Assembly (NCBI GenBank): GCA_036653595.1
Contig: JAVVTQ010000018.1
Coordinates: 1 to 29,291 of the forward strand
Direction: 5' to 3'
Source: JAVVTQ01 sp036653595
Lineage (GTDB): Bacteria; Bacillota; Clostridia; Oscillospirales; Ruminococcaceae
Length of the DNA: 29,291 nucleotides
Part shown: piece by piece, positions 15,489-24,481 of the stretch
Layout of the letters: every line of letters starts with the position of its first letter
Numbering within the stretch: position 1 is the stretch's first letter
Translations under genes and position numbers: made by a program
Notes under the pieces: generated by a model
Databases searched by the model: none
Seen by the model: the letters and a program-made list of their open reading frames with translations, nothing else
Told to the model about the DNA's origin: nothing

Positions 15489-17483
15489 CTATTGAATTCC
15501 CAGTTCCTCGCGCAGCTTTGTTATTTGCACGGCGCTGTGCGTCGAAATAAAGCGCATCTCCGCACCCGTATCATCAATCATGTACATGGCGCCTGTTTTA
15601 TCGAGCACCGACATCAGCCCGTCATCGAACATATCACGGAATTGAGCGAGAAAATAATCGTCCACTCTGAAGACATACAGAAAATCCGCCTCATTCTCCC
15701 GCAAATATTTTACAAAGATGCTCTTGTCCACCACGGCATCATATATCCCTGCCTTTGCTTTCTCACGTGTGTCATCTTTTGCCATATCAGCAGATATGAA
15801 GTTTCCGCCGCCCAAGGTTTTGAGTGTATATGCGGGTAAAAACGCATAGTTGAAGACAAAGCGCTCTCCGTCATCTGAGCCCTGACAGACAAAATATATC
15901 CTGTCCTCAACATTCATCGCAGGCAAATAGCTGTTGGCATCGGATCTGAAATATGAGCGCATCTCATTCATCTGCAAATTCACGTTCTCGGAGCCGACAT
16001 AGTACATCTTAAAAGGCGCAGGGTTGTAGTAGACCATAGAGCCGAGGAAAAGCGCTGTTACCGTCGACGCCACCGCAAACTGAAGCTTTTTGAAAAACGG
16101 TTCCGCCACCGCCATGAACCCCACCCCTATGGCCGCAAACAGCCAGCCCACAGAGTAGCTTGCAATATAGCGCGGGAATGACACAAACGAATAGTCGGTC
16201 GTATGTGCAAATATGGACGTATATGTGTACATCAAAAATACCAAGTACAGCACAAATCCGGCCAGCATAAGCAAGGAGAAGGAGGCGAGCCTGATTTTTT
16301 TGCGCCAGCCCTTCGAAAAGACGGCAAAAATAAACGGAACAATCAAAAGCACAATGGCGGTGACCTTCATCGTCCCAAAAGTCGTCAGCTGCTGGATTCC
16401 AACCGTTCTCCAGAGGCTTTTGAGCATCTCGTTAAAGTATGGGTCAAGACCTCTCACCATATCGAGCGCGGAATAGCCATAGCTTATTGTCACGCGGCTT
16501 ATACCGGTGACCGACTGGAAATGCAGCGTCCACAGCATATATGCCGCGACGACACTTGCCATAAGCAAAAGCGGGTAGACCAGTCTCAGCGGCTTTTTTT
16601 GAATGCCAAAAACCTTTTCGCCTGGGTACACGTTTGCTATGACCATGTCGAGCGCCATTATCCCCGAGGCGACAAGCCCCAGCACAAGACCCATGTCCTT
16701 TGTGAGAGGCAGCAGCATAAGTGCAAAAATGCTCGCTATGTATTTCGGGAAGCCCGGCTTGTCGTCCGAAAACCATATCAGCAGCGCTCCCGCAAACAAA
16801 AAGCCTATTTGGAAATCCGCATAGCTTGTGGCGTACATCACAAGACCCTCTAGGCAGTGCCAGAAGGTGTAAATTCCAAAAAAAGCAAATGCCGCCGCAA
16901 TCAAAAGCGAAACTGTGTTTTTCCATTTTATGCGCGCAAAAATCGCCGACAGCGCCGCCATCGCCATTATGTCATATGCGACATACACCATCCACTCCGA
17001 AAAGCGTGCACCCAAAAACTGCATATAGTATGAAAAAATCGCGAGTGCCGGCGGGTATGAAACGCCGGCTATGCTGCTTTTCGCAAGTGTATAAAGCTGT
17101 CCGTTTTGAAAAACCACCTTTGCGGAAGTTCCCCAAAAGGAAAACTCGTCCCACATCAAAAACGCCGCATTTTTTGAGCGAAGAAGAAAGAAAAAGAATA
17201 TTCCAGTTGCTATAAAAAACAGAAAACCTGGCTGTAACACTGCGGATGCGACCTCTTTTACCGTGTGCTTCCTGCAAATACACAGATACACGACGCAAAA
17301 GACAGCAAAGGCATAAATCAAAAACACCGAAACCCTCAAAATATCCATCATTCCGAATGCCAGCATGAAAATGGTTATTCCGGAAATTGTAACGAGCGGG
17401 GTGAGCGCTATGTTCATTTTAAAGTGAACAGCCAAAAATATGCATATTGCAAGAATGGCCGCAAAGCTTATTGCAAAACTCAT
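15489..17483 (-). CDS. Polytopic membrane protein, GT-C glycosyltransferase-like
   Basis: The 664-residue protein has about a dozen hydrophobic helices across residues 1-480 and a soluble C-terminal domain of about 180 residues. After the first helices, MWDEFSFWGTSAK (Asp112-Glu113) lies in the first large outside loop, where GT-C glycosyltransferases (PMT, ArnT and GT39-like) carry their catalytic acidic pair. Such enzymes move sugars from lipid-phosphate donors onto proteins, lipids or glycans outside the membrane. GAGGAG lies six bases before ATG 17483, which is 12 bases past the DUF2142 gene. It is the last gene of the operon. I do not recognise the exact family; a transporter role is less likely given the loop motif. 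Confidence 0.7.
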   Translation of the reverse strand: MSFAISFAAILAICIFLAVHFKMNIALTPLVTISGITIFMLAFGMMDILRVSVFLIYAFAVFCVVYLCICRKHTVKEVASAVLQPGFLFFIATGIFFFFLLRSKNAAFLMWDEFSFWGTSAKVVFQNGQLYTLAKSSIAGVSYPPALAIFSYYMQFLGARFSEWMVYVAYDIMAMAALSAIFARIKWKNTVSLLIAAAFAFFGIYTFWHCLEGLVMYATSYADFQIGFLFAGALLIWFSDDKPGFPKYIASIFALMLLPLTKDMGLVLGLVASGIMALDMVIANVYPGEKVFGIQKKPLRLVYPLLLMASVVAAYMLWTLHFQSVTGISRVTISYGYSALDMVRGLDPYFNEMLKSLWRTVGIQQLTTFGTMKVTAIVLLIVPFIFAVFSKGWRKKIRLASFSLLMLAGFVLYLVFLMYTYTSIFAHTTDYSFVSFPRYIASYSVGWLFAAIGVGFMAVAEPFFKKLQFAVASTVTALFLGSMVYYNPAPFKMYYVGSENVNLQMNEMRSYFRSDANSYLPAMNVEDRIYFVCQGSDDGERFVFNYAFLPAYTLKTLGGGNFISADMAKDDTREKAKAGIYDAVVDKSIFVKYLRENEADFLYVFRVDDYFLAQFRDMFDDGLMSVLDKTGAMYMIDDTGAEMRFISTHSAVQITKLREELGIQ

Positions 17484-17495
17484 TTTTTTCTCCTC

Positions 17496-19595
17496 TTACA
17501 TCAAAAAATATAGGCAGAAAAGCTCCGCCGCAGACACGAACGCAGTTCCCGCAAGCACCCAAAATACCGTGTTCTCCATTTTGTCCTCATTGAGGGCGCC
17601 TGCCAGCACATGCGACAGTGCCTTCCCGAGCACCGCCGCGGCACACGGTATAATCGGGACAAAATAGCGCGCCTGCACCCCCAGTATTGACGTGCTTCCC
17701 AGCGTGGACCATGTGCAGTAAAAGCCGGTCACTATAACAGCATAAATCAGCAGAGCGCAGGAACCGAAAACCAGCCAATCCGTTTTCTTTTCGCGCGAAC
17801 ACGCTCTCGCAGACATCGCCGACACGAAAAACACTGTGATGGGGACAATAAACGAGGTGAACACGGCATTTGCGTCAAGCCAGCCGAAAAGTCCGCCTGT
17901 CGTCAAATAAAAGCTGTTCATGTAGCCGTCCACCATTGCAACAATCGCGTATCTTATGGGATTCGCCAGTACATATTGCACCTGCGCCGCCACATTCACT
18001 CCTGCGAGCGGCACCTGAGGATCTATCCCGCTTCGCATGAGCGCAGCATATCCGAGTGTACCTCCCCACAGGATGAGAGCTGCTGTCACGAGCGCCAGCA
18101 ATGCTCCCCACCTCTTAATTTTCGGTTTGAAGCTCTCCTTGGGCACAATGAAAATCAAAAGTGCGAGCGGCAAATATGTCGGCTTAATCGAAACCAGTCC
18201 TCCAAAGCACAGCACCGCCAGAACAAGGTCTTGCGCCGTCATCTCTTTTTTGAATATAAAGCCAAAATACAGCACCGTAAGCGCAAAGAACATTGCGTCA
18301 TAAGACGCAGAGGCCGACATAAAAAGACACAGCGGCGCAAAAATCAGCAGCAGCAGCATACAGCGGTAACGCGAAGCCAGCCTGAGAGCAAAGTATGCGC
18401 ACACCGCCAACACCGCAACATTCATCAATCGCGCCGCGTATAGGCAGACGAGTGCGTCGCCGCCAAAGACCCGTGCCAGCCTGATGCCCACTGCCGACGG
18501 GACGTAGACGAGCAACAGCTGCGCCGATGTTTTGCTCTCTGTTTTGGGCGTTTGGCCGGACTCCAGCGCCGCATAGTACTTTGAAAGTGAATCGGGCACA
18601 GACCCGCCCTTTTCATGGACATTGTTGTAGTATTCCGCCGGAAAATACTGCTCAAGCAGAGAAATATCGTCGGGAAATTTGAAATCCCCGTCAAAGTCCA
18701 GTTTGCCGCAGGAAACCGTGTACGCTCTCAAAAAATGCAGCGGCTCGTCCGGCGCTTGCAGCGGTGCGCTCGCAAGGGCAAACACTGTGCCGATGCAAAG
18801 CACGGCTGCCGCAGCTTTTGAGGCCGTTGACTTAAGTCTCACCGCAATCACATATACCGCACATACGAGCACCGTCACTGCAAAGAACACCGCCGGAAGC
18901 AGTATACCCTCATAAGACCTCAGTGCCGTATATATTCTGCCGGCAAAAAAAACGCACAGCATCGCGGCCGCACAAATAAACGACCACACCGCAAACCACA
19001 CCATGCTCCGCAGCCGCGCTCGCTGCTTTTTTTGATAGAAAATCACGATGAATATCTCGACCGCACAAAGGGCAAGCATCGCAAACATCACTGCCCTTCC
19101 AAACGAAAAGCCTTCCTTTATCACAGTGGGGTTTATCACTATTCCGTCAAATTCCACCACCGTGCGCACGAGCTCGGTGGGGTAAATTTTTATAGCATCA
19201 ATCCGCTCAAAGTCGGCGGCCGCGGTGTAAATCCCGTCGCCTGTTTTCGACAGCGGCACAAGAAACTCGCCCTCAATGCCATCGCACGCTCCGCGAAAGA
19301 ACATAATCGTCTCCGTGGAATCGTCCTCGCCCCTCGAAAGAGAAACCTCTATCGTCTTTGCCTTTATTCCGCCGACATTTTCAATGTAGAAGTACGAGTT
19401 ATTCGCGAGTGCATAATACCCGCTTTCCCTCTTTTCAAATTCCCATGAGGAGAATTTTTCACCGGAAATAGCGCTGCGCTCGCACTCGCCGCCGCTGTTT
19501 GACACCCCGACAAAGGCGAGCTCGGACAGCGCCGCAGCAATGACAATTGCGACGATGACAAAAAGCGCTGTGTAAAGCTTTTTTTTATCCTTCAT
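17496..19595 (-). CDS. DUF2142 family membrane protein
   Basis: The 699-residue protein has an N-terminal helix, an outside beta-rich domain (about residues 35-155) and about ten to twelve further membrane helices. The DUF2142 hallmarks are PDEPLHFLRAY (residues 282-292) and GVQARYFVPIIP near the C-terminus. DUF2142 proteins resemble GT-C glycosyltransferases and occur in surface-polysaccharide loci; the DE pair fits the catalytic position. I placed the start at ATG 19595 because AAAGGAG lies five bases upstream; the ATG at 19619 has no such site. It sits between neuB and another GT-C-like gene, so a role in building or decorating a surface glycan is a reasonable inference, but substrate and linkage are unknown. 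Confidence 0.85.
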   Translation of the reverse strand: MKDKKKLYTALFVIVAIVIAAALSELAFVGVSNSGGECERSAISGEKFSSWEFEKRESGYYALANNSYFYIENVGGIKAKTIEVSLSRGEDDSTETIMFFRGACDGIEGEFLVPLSKTGDGIYTAAADFERIDAIKIYPTELVRTVVEFDGIVINPTVIKEGFSFGRAVMFAMLALCAVEIFIVIFYQKKQRARLRSMVWFAVWSFICAAAMLCVFFAGRIYTALRSYEGILLPAVFFAVTVLVCAVYVIAVRLKSTASKAAAAVLCIGTVFALASAPLQAPDEPLHFLRAYTVSCGKLDFDGDFKFPDDISLLEQYFPAEYYNNVHEKGGSVPDSLSKYYAALESGQTPKTESKTSAQLLLVYVPSAVGIRLARVFGGDALVCLYAARLMNVAVLAVCAYFALRLASRYRCMLLLLIFAPLCLFMSASASYDAMFFALTVLYFGFIFKKEMTAQDLVLAVLCFGGLVSIKPTYLPLALLIFIVPKESFKPKIKRWGALLALVTAALILWGGTLGYAALMRSGIDPQVPLAGVNVAAQVQYVLANPIRYAIVAMVDGYMNSFYLTTGGLFGWLDANAVFTSFIVPITVFFVSAMSARACSREKKTDWLVFGSCALLIYAVIVTGFYCTWSTLGSTSILGVQARYFVPIIPCAAAVLGKALSHVLAGALNEDKMENTVFWVLAGTAFVSAAELFCLYFLM

Positions 19596-19641
19596 CCTGT
19601 CTCCTTTTTGGGCCTGCATACCGTCTTCATTTCATTTTCGC

Positions 19642-20637
19642 TCAAAGCTCAATCAACTCGTCCGCACAAAAATCCCTCTTTGCTTTTGTTTTGCAGACCT
19701 CAAACCACCTCATCGGTGAAACTCCGTTTCCCGGTCTTTTGACATCGAGATTTGTCTCGTCGAGCATCTCGCCTTTTTTTATATCGCGCGCCGCGACGAT
19801 GCTTTTTCTTGCAATCTCTATGTTCTTTATCTCAGACCTCGTCGGCGACTTTTCTTTTTTGCCCAGCGCCGCCTCAACGGCGCGTATTGCGGACACCATC
19901 TCTGCCAGCTCATTCGGCTCGAGGCTGCACGAGTGATCCGGCCCCTCCATATGCTTGTCGAGCGTGAAATGCTTTTCGATTATTTTCGCGCCGAGAGCGG
20001 CGGCGGCAATTGGCACCGCTGTGCCCAGCGTGTGGTCCGAATAGCCGACAACCCCGCCGAAATGCTCTCTTATATCTGACATTGCCAACAGATTGGCATC
20101 CTCATAAGGTGTAGGATATTCCGTGTTGCAATGAAGCAGAGCAACATTTGGACATCCGTTTTTGAGGAGTATATCTCTGGCAAAAGAAATCTCGTCAATA
20201 TTGCTCATGCCGGTGGACATTACCACTCTTTTTTTCGTCTTGGCAACGGCGAGAAGCAGTGGCAAGTTCGTTATTTCCCCTGACGGAATTTTCACAAGCG
20301 GCATGTCCAGGCCCATGAGATAGTCGAGGCTCGGGATATCAAACGGCGTAGACAGAAACAAAATTTTGCGCTCGGCGCAATATTTTGCAAGCTCTCCATA
20401 GCTCTCAAAGGATAGCCACAGCTTTCGCACCATGTCGAGCTGGCTCTCTCCTTCACCTGTCGAGGCCTTTTGGTATTCCGCCTTTTTTGCGAATACGCTT
20501 ATAACCTTTTCCGGCACAAAGGTCTGAAATTTGACAGCATCCGCCTGTGCCATAACCGCGGCATCGACGAGTTTTTTTGCTGTCTCAAAGTCGCCGTTGT
20601 GGTTAACCCCCGCCTCTGCGATGATGAATATGCCCAT
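19642..20637 (-). CDS. neuB: N-acetylneuraminate / legionaminate synthase family (NeuB)
   Basis: The 331-residue enzyme condenses phosphoenolpyruvate with a six-carbon amino sugar to make a nine-carbon sialic-type acid. The barrel begins FIIAEAGVNHNGDFETAKKL, with ADAVKFQTF, CNTEYPTP, VVGYSDHTLG and EKHFTLDKHMEGPDH, the metal- and PEP-binding motifs. A C-terminal SAF (antifreeze-like) domain starts near residue 270 (IARKSIVAARDIKKGEML). Everything needed for catalysis appears present. Whether the product is neuraminic, legionaminic or a related acid cannot be read from this gene. Unusually, no neuA (CMP-transferase) or neuC (epimerase) is nearby; partners are two GT-C-like membrane proteins and a G5/3D protein. 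Confidence 0.9.
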   Translation of the reverse strand: MGIFIIAEAGVNHNGDFETAKKLVDAAVMAQADAVKFQTFVPEKVISVFAKKAEYQKASTGEGESQLDMVRKLWLSFESYGELAKYCAERKILFLSTPFDIPSLDYLMGLDMPLVKIPSGEITNLPLLLAVAKTKKRVVMSTGMSNIDEISFARDILLKNGCPNVALLHCNTEYPTPYEDANLLAMSDIREHFGGVVGYSDHTLGTAVPIAAAALGAKIIEKHFTLDKHMEGPDHSCSLEPNELAEMVSAIRAVEAALGKKEKSPTRSEIKNIEIARKSIVAARDIKKGEMLDETNLDVKRPGNGVSPMRWFEVCKTKAKRDFCADELIEL

Positions 20638-20667
20638 AAAAACACCTCTTTTTGACTGTTTTATCTT

Positions 20668-22224
20668 TCAGCCTACCCGCGCATCGAACATCCCTCTGTT
20701 GGCCACATATGGCTCAAGCAGCTCGCGCGGCAGCTGTTCGACGATATATATGTTCATCGTGTGCTTTCCAAACAGACAGCTCTCGTCATATGTCTCGAAA
20801 AAGCAGTCTATGTCAACTCTTCCGTCGACCATTGCCGCCCCGACATCTGCAGCCACCGCCCAGCCATACACAAAGCCGCCGTCGGCGCTCGTAATATACA
20901 AAAGGCTTCCATATGGTATCACATCGGGATCGACCGCCACAAAGCCCTGAATCATGTATAGCCCCGCAGCGCCCCATACACCGGGCTTAAAGCTGTAAGC
21001 TGTGCATGTTCCGTCCGTTATCACACTTTTATAGCTCTCAGGCGCATTGTCGATTATTTTAATATCCGTAAACTGTGCACCGTCCAGATGCGTGGCCGCG
21101 GCAGTTCTGTCTCCCACAAGCGTGACATGATCCCACGGCATTTTTGTGACCGTCTCGCTTTCAATTGTGCTGCTTGTGAGAATGCCGTCCGTGTATGTGT
21201 CCTTGTAAACGCGTTTGGCTTCCCCGTCGCGCTGTTCGCCCTCATTCATCACCTTTGTGACGCCATCCGCGAGAAGCGGCGTCGGTTTTTGCACCTCGCG
21301 CCAGGCCACTGCCTCAGTGACGGCGCGCGTCTCATATCGTATGCGCGTCACAACGATGTCCATTCCCGCCTTAAGCACCTCGTCTTTTGTGTGCGACACG
21401 GCATCAAACTCCCCGAGCACTATGCCCGTCTTTGCCAGAGCGTCGGCAACAGTTCCGCCGTTGACGAATATTTCGCACTCTTGGCCGTCCGCTTTCACCT
21501 TGAGCTTCATCGCGCGCGTTATGCGCAAAATCCGGCTGTCACCGAATTTTTCAGAAACCACGGCGTCGGCTTCACCCACAGCGATGCCCGCATTTTCAAG
21601 AGCCTGCTCATCGGATGACTTTTGCAAAAAGGTCGCTGAAATCAGCTCGTCGCCCTCATATATATAGTAAAATGTGCCATAGGCCCAAAAAAAGCAAAGC
21701 GGCAAAAACAAGGTCAAAATCATCACAAGCACGGCAAGCGTCCTGTAAATCCACGATCCCTTTTGCGGCGTTTTTTCGACGGACGCCATCGTCGGTGTTT
21801 TATCTGCTCTGAACACCGCTTTCAACCCGCCGTTTTTGCGCTGCTTGCGCCTATAAACCGTCGGCGGCGCCTCTTTAGGCTGCTGGGTCGTTTTTTCGGG
21901 CGCAAATTCTGTCTTATCCTCCGCGTGTGCAGGTATAGCCATGACGTCCTGCGCCTGCGCTTCACCGCCGCGCTCATGTGCTTTTTTCTCGGTTATTCTC
22001 GTCTGGCTCGCCAGCAGCTGCTCTTGCAAGTCCGACAGCTCATACTGCGTTGTCGGGAATACCAGCTTTTCCGTCGGCGCGACACCGTCCACCGCTTTGA
22101 GCAATGTAAATTCGGCCGTCCGCATCATATCGGTGAGCTCTGATTTTCGCGGCTCATTCAAACCGTGCAAATTATCCGACGAAAAAGCCTCTTCAATTTT
22201 GTCGTTTTCGTGGTTTTCATTCAT
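20668..22224 (-). CDS. G5/3D-domain membrane protein, YabE-like
   Basis: The 518-residue protein has a long cytoplasmic N-terminal part (about 1-158, charged and low-complexity), one membrane helix (about 160-182), two DUF348 repeats (about 190-300), a G5 domain (about 296-365) and a C-terminal 3D domain. The 3D domain keeps its three aspartates: AVDPDVIPYG, AADVG and RVDIDCFF. By homology with YabE/RpfB and the MltA barrel it should act on or bind peptidoglycan outside the cell. ATG 22224 is preceded by GGAG at a six-base spacing; ATG 22236 is not. Most YabE-like proteins begin directly with the membrane anchor, so the 160-residue inside extension is unusual. It follows ttcA by 31 bases and precedes neuB by 30. 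Confidence 0.88.
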   Translation of the reverse strand: MNENHENDKIEEAFSSDNLHGLNEPRKSELTDMMRTAEFTLLKAVDGVAPTEKLVFPTTQYELSDLQEQLLASQTRITEKKAHERGGEAQAQDVMAIPAHAEDKTEFAPEKTTQQPKEAPPTVYRRKQRKNGGLKAVFRADKTPTMASVEKTPQKGSWIYRTLAVLVMILTLFLPLCFFWAYGTFYYIYEGDELISATFLQKSSDEQALENAGIAVGEADAVVSEKFGDSRILRITRAMKLKVKADGQECEIFVNGGTVADALAKTGIVLGEFDAVSHTKDEVLKAGMDIVVTRIRYETRAVTEAVAWREVQKPTPLLADGVTKVMNEGEQRDGEAKRVYKDTYTDGILTSSTIESETVTKMPWDHVTLVGDRTAAATHLDGAQFTDIKIIDNAPESYKSVITDGTCTAYSFKPGVWGAAGLYMIQGFVAVDPDVIPYGSLLYITSADGGFVYGWAVAADVGAAMVDGRVDIDCFFETYDESCLFGKHTMNIYIVEQLPRELLEPYVANRGMFDARVG

Positions 22225-22255
22225 ATTTTTCTCCATGAAATGACGTTGTGCTGTC

Positions 22256-22975
22256 TCATTTCAGACCAAAGCCGCTTATGTCGCCTTTTTGTATCGCGGT
22301 AAATGTGCGCTGCAAAAAATCCGGATATTGCGCATCCATCAGGGATATGAAATCCTTGATTTTCTGGCGCTCGGAGTGTCCGTCCTTCGGACACAGGCTC
22401 TTTACCACAGGCAGCGTTGCGCGCGATGACGCATTTTCCACCTCGCGCTCAGTGCAGAATATAAGAGGCCTGATAAGCTCGATGTTTTTTCGCGATAGGT
22501 ATGTTTTGGGGCGAAAGGTTTCCAGGCGTCCCTCGTTGAATAAATTCATAAAAAGAGTCTCCACCACATCGTCCATATGGTGGCCGAGCGCAATTTTGTT
22601 GCATCCGCATTCTATGCTCATGTCGTGCAGCGCACCGCGCCGCATCCGCGAGCATAGCGCACAGGGGTTTTGCTCCTTGCGGATATCAAAAATCACCTCT
22701 GCCAGATTTGTCCGCTTGACGATGTGCTCCACTCCCATGCTCTCGCAAAGCTTTGTCACCGGCGAAAAATCTGTGTCCTTGCCGCCAAAGCACATATCCA
22801 GCGTCACCGCGCGCAGCGAAAAAGGAATCTCGGAATATTTCATAAGTCCCGCCAAGCCCACAAGCATCGCCAGAGAGTCCTTGCCCCCCGACAGGCCGAC
22901 AGCGACGCAATCCCCGGCCTCGATAAGCCCATATTGAGCTACTGCTTTTCTTATTTTCCCCTCGACCGACTTCAC
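22256..22975 (-). CDS. ttcA: tRNA 2-thiocytidine synthetase TtcA-like protein
   Basis: The 239-residue PP-loop ATPase resembles TtcA, which adenylates and thiolates cytidine 32 of some tRNAs using a [4Fe-4S] cluster. The PP-loop SGGKDS is at residues 29-34. The cluster cysteines are Cys105 and Cys108 in PCALCSRMRRG and probably Cys195 in SLCPKDGH, the CxxC plus distal Cys pattern of TtcA. GHHMDDVVET (131-140) is the second family motif. It is a GTG start at 22975 with GGAGG four to five bases upstream. It leads the five-gene operon. A TtcA paralogue with another substrate cannot be excluded, since this superfamily branches widely. Confidence 0.87.
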   Translation of the reverse strand: MKSVEGKIRKAVAQYGLIEAGDCVAVGLSGGKDSLAMLVGLAGLMKYSEIPFSLRAVTLDMCFGGKDTDFSPVTKLCESMGVEHIVKRTNLAEVIFDIRKEQNPCALCSRMRRGALHDMSIECGCNKIALGHHMDDVVETLFMNLFNEGRLETFRPKTYLSRKNIELIRPLIFCTEREVENASSRATLPVVKSLCPKDGHSERQKIKDFISLMDAQYPDFLQRTFTAIQKGDISGFGLK

Positions 22976-23014
22976 AAAACCCTCCGCAAAAGATAATTGG
23001 CGATAATTTTAATA

Positions 23015-23023
23015 AGTATACCA
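23015..23023 (-). promoter_or_regulatory. Extended -10 promoter of the ttcA operon
   Basis: The minus strand reads TGG TATACT, with the -10 at 23015-23020 and the TGn extension at 23021-23023. The hexamer 17 bases upstream (TCGAAA) is a poor -35, which suits an extended -10 promoter. It lies about 40 bases before the ttcA start and serves the five genes down to 15489. Confidence 0.5.
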
Positions 23024-23057
23024 TAAAACAGATGAGTTTTCGATAGTCCTCGAAAGC

Positions 23058-23087
23058 AAAAACCCCGCGAATTATTCGCAGGGTTTT
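23058..23087 (-). terminator. Intrinsic terminator of the ABC exporter operon
   Basis: AAAACCC (23059-23065) pairs with GGGTTTT (23081-23087) and GCGA (23067-23070) with TCGC (23076-23079), with one mismatch between them. A T run follows on the minus strand. It begins nine bases past the permease stop codon. Confidence 0.85.
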
Positions 23088-23095
23088 ATTTTCGG

Positions 23096-24457
23096 TTAAA
23101 GCGTTCTTATCGCCTCGAGCGGCGAGAGCTTCATGGCCCTGCGCGCAGGGTAGAAGCCTGAGGCCATCCCGACAAGCACAGCAAAGCCCAGCCCGAATGC
23201 GGCCAGCCAAAACGGTATCAGTGATATCTCTCCCATGCCCACGAGCTTGTTTATCACGTAGGACAGAGCATAGCTGAGTGTTACCCCAAGGGCACCTCCG
23301 CAAAGCCCGATAAGTCCGGCCTCGGTCAGGAACATTCCTCGTATGTTCGGCAGCGAGCAGCCCAGCACCTTGAATATTCCGATTTCCTTTGTGCGCTCAA
23401 ATATGCTCATCAACATCGTGTTTGCGATTCCTATTGCAGCCACGAGCAGCGATACCCCGCCAATTCCGGCGAGCACATATTGCATGAGCTTTGAGCTCTC
23501 CTGCATTGATTTCACAAATTCAAGCTCGCTGTTGGCCTGATATCCCATACCCTTTAGCACTTCTTGCACTGCGAGGACATTGTTGACATCATCGACCAGC
23601 ACATAGGCCATATTAAAGGTCATCGGGATAATCGGCTTTCCCTTTTTATCCACCGGCTGATTTGGCCACGCGGCTTTCTTGAACATGTGCTGAAATTGCG
23701 TTTTCACAGCTTCAAAGTCAGCAAACACCTGGTAGTCGAACGGCGAATAGTTGTATTCGTCGCCGTTCTGCGCCATGCCGAGCAGAGTGCTTACATCCGC
23801 GAGGTACTTTTTGGGTGCCTTGAACTGCGGATCCCCACTCTGCGAGTTGTAGTAGGCGTTTGAGTCATAGATGATGTATATTGACGAGTCGAACATATCG
23901 ACAGGCGGTTTGCTCGCCGAGTCCATACCGCCGCCCATCATGGCGCCGTTGCTCTTGGGATCGTAGAAATACGACCCGATTGACTGTCCCGCAATCAATT
24001 TTAGGCTGTCACCCTCCTGAGGGAGCGAGCCTTTTAATATGGGCAGGTTGAGGCTTCTGAGCATGTTGAGTGACATCGCCTGTATCTGAAAGCTGGCCTC
24101 ATATTTGCCGCTCTTCGCAATGACATTAAAATCATAAACCGGCGAAGCCGATTTTACGTGCTCCAGTGCGGCCATTTCCGCAACCGAGTCAACTGTTATG
24201 GATACGGATTTTTGCTCTTCCTGAAAACCGCCGTTCGCCTTCATCATGCCGCCGCCGTAGTTGTTTACGGTTATGAGCGTCAGCGTCGAGCTTTTTTCAA
24301 TCTGCTCCATTGTGGCGTGATTGAGTCCGATTCCCAGCGACACCATGACAACAATAGAAGCCGTGCCTATCATCACACCCATCACCGTCAGGCTTGTTCG
24401 CAGCTTTCTTCTCCACAGATTCAAAAAGCTGAATTTCATCAGTTCCCATAATTTCAT
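23096..24457 (-). CDS. ABC transporter permease, MacB/FtsX family
   Basis: The 453-residue protein has the MacB layout: a membrane helix at about 18-40 after LWRRKLRTSLTVMGVMIGTASIVVMVSLG, a large outside domain (about 42-320) and three C-terminal helices with the FtsX-family motifs ANTMLMSIFERTKEIGIFKVLGCS and GFYPARRAMKLSPLEAIRTL. MacB-type pumps do not move substrates through the membrane; they transmit ATP-driven motion to the outside. The outside domain is rich in Met, Gly, Ser and Asn and carries no cysteine, so its substrate is not evident. The gene starts 24 bases past the Ig-like protein and ends at the operon terminator. With the ATPase at 25916 it makes a full exporter apart from an adaptor. 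Confidence 0.92.
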   Translation of the reverse strand: MKLWELMKFSFLNLWRRKLRTSLTVMGVMIGTASIVVMVSLGIGLNHATMEQIEKSSTLTLITVNNYGGGMMKANGGFQEEQKSVSITVDSVAEMAALEHVKSASPVYDFNVIAKSGKYEASFQIQAMSLNMLRSLNLPILKGSLPQEGDSLKLIAGQSIGSYFYDPKSNGAMMGGGMDSASKPPVDMFDSSIYIIYDSNAYYNSQSGDPQFKAPKKYLADVSTLLGMAQNGDEYNYSPFDYQVFADFEAVKTQFQHMFKKAAWPNQPVDKKGKPIIPMTFNMAYVLVDDVNNVLAVQEVLKGMGYQANSELEFVKSMQESSKLMQYVLAGIGGVSLLVAAIGIANTMLMSIFERTKEIGIFKVLGCSLPNIRGMFLTEAGLIGLCGGALGVTLSYALSYVINKLVGMGEISLIPFWLAAFGLGFAVLVGMASGFYPARRAMKLSPLEAIRTL

Positions 24458-24481
24458 GGCGTCATATCCTCAAAAGGCGTG

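Noticed and set aside
16203..16853. Plus-strand frame of 216 codons inside the GT-C-like gene
   Set aside because: Antisense shadow; histidine/lysine/glutamine-rich low-complexity product with no ribosome site.
22686..23303. Minus-strand frame of 205 codons overlapping ttcA and the permease gene
   Set aside because: It covers parts of two well-supported genes in another frame and crosses a promoter and a terminator.
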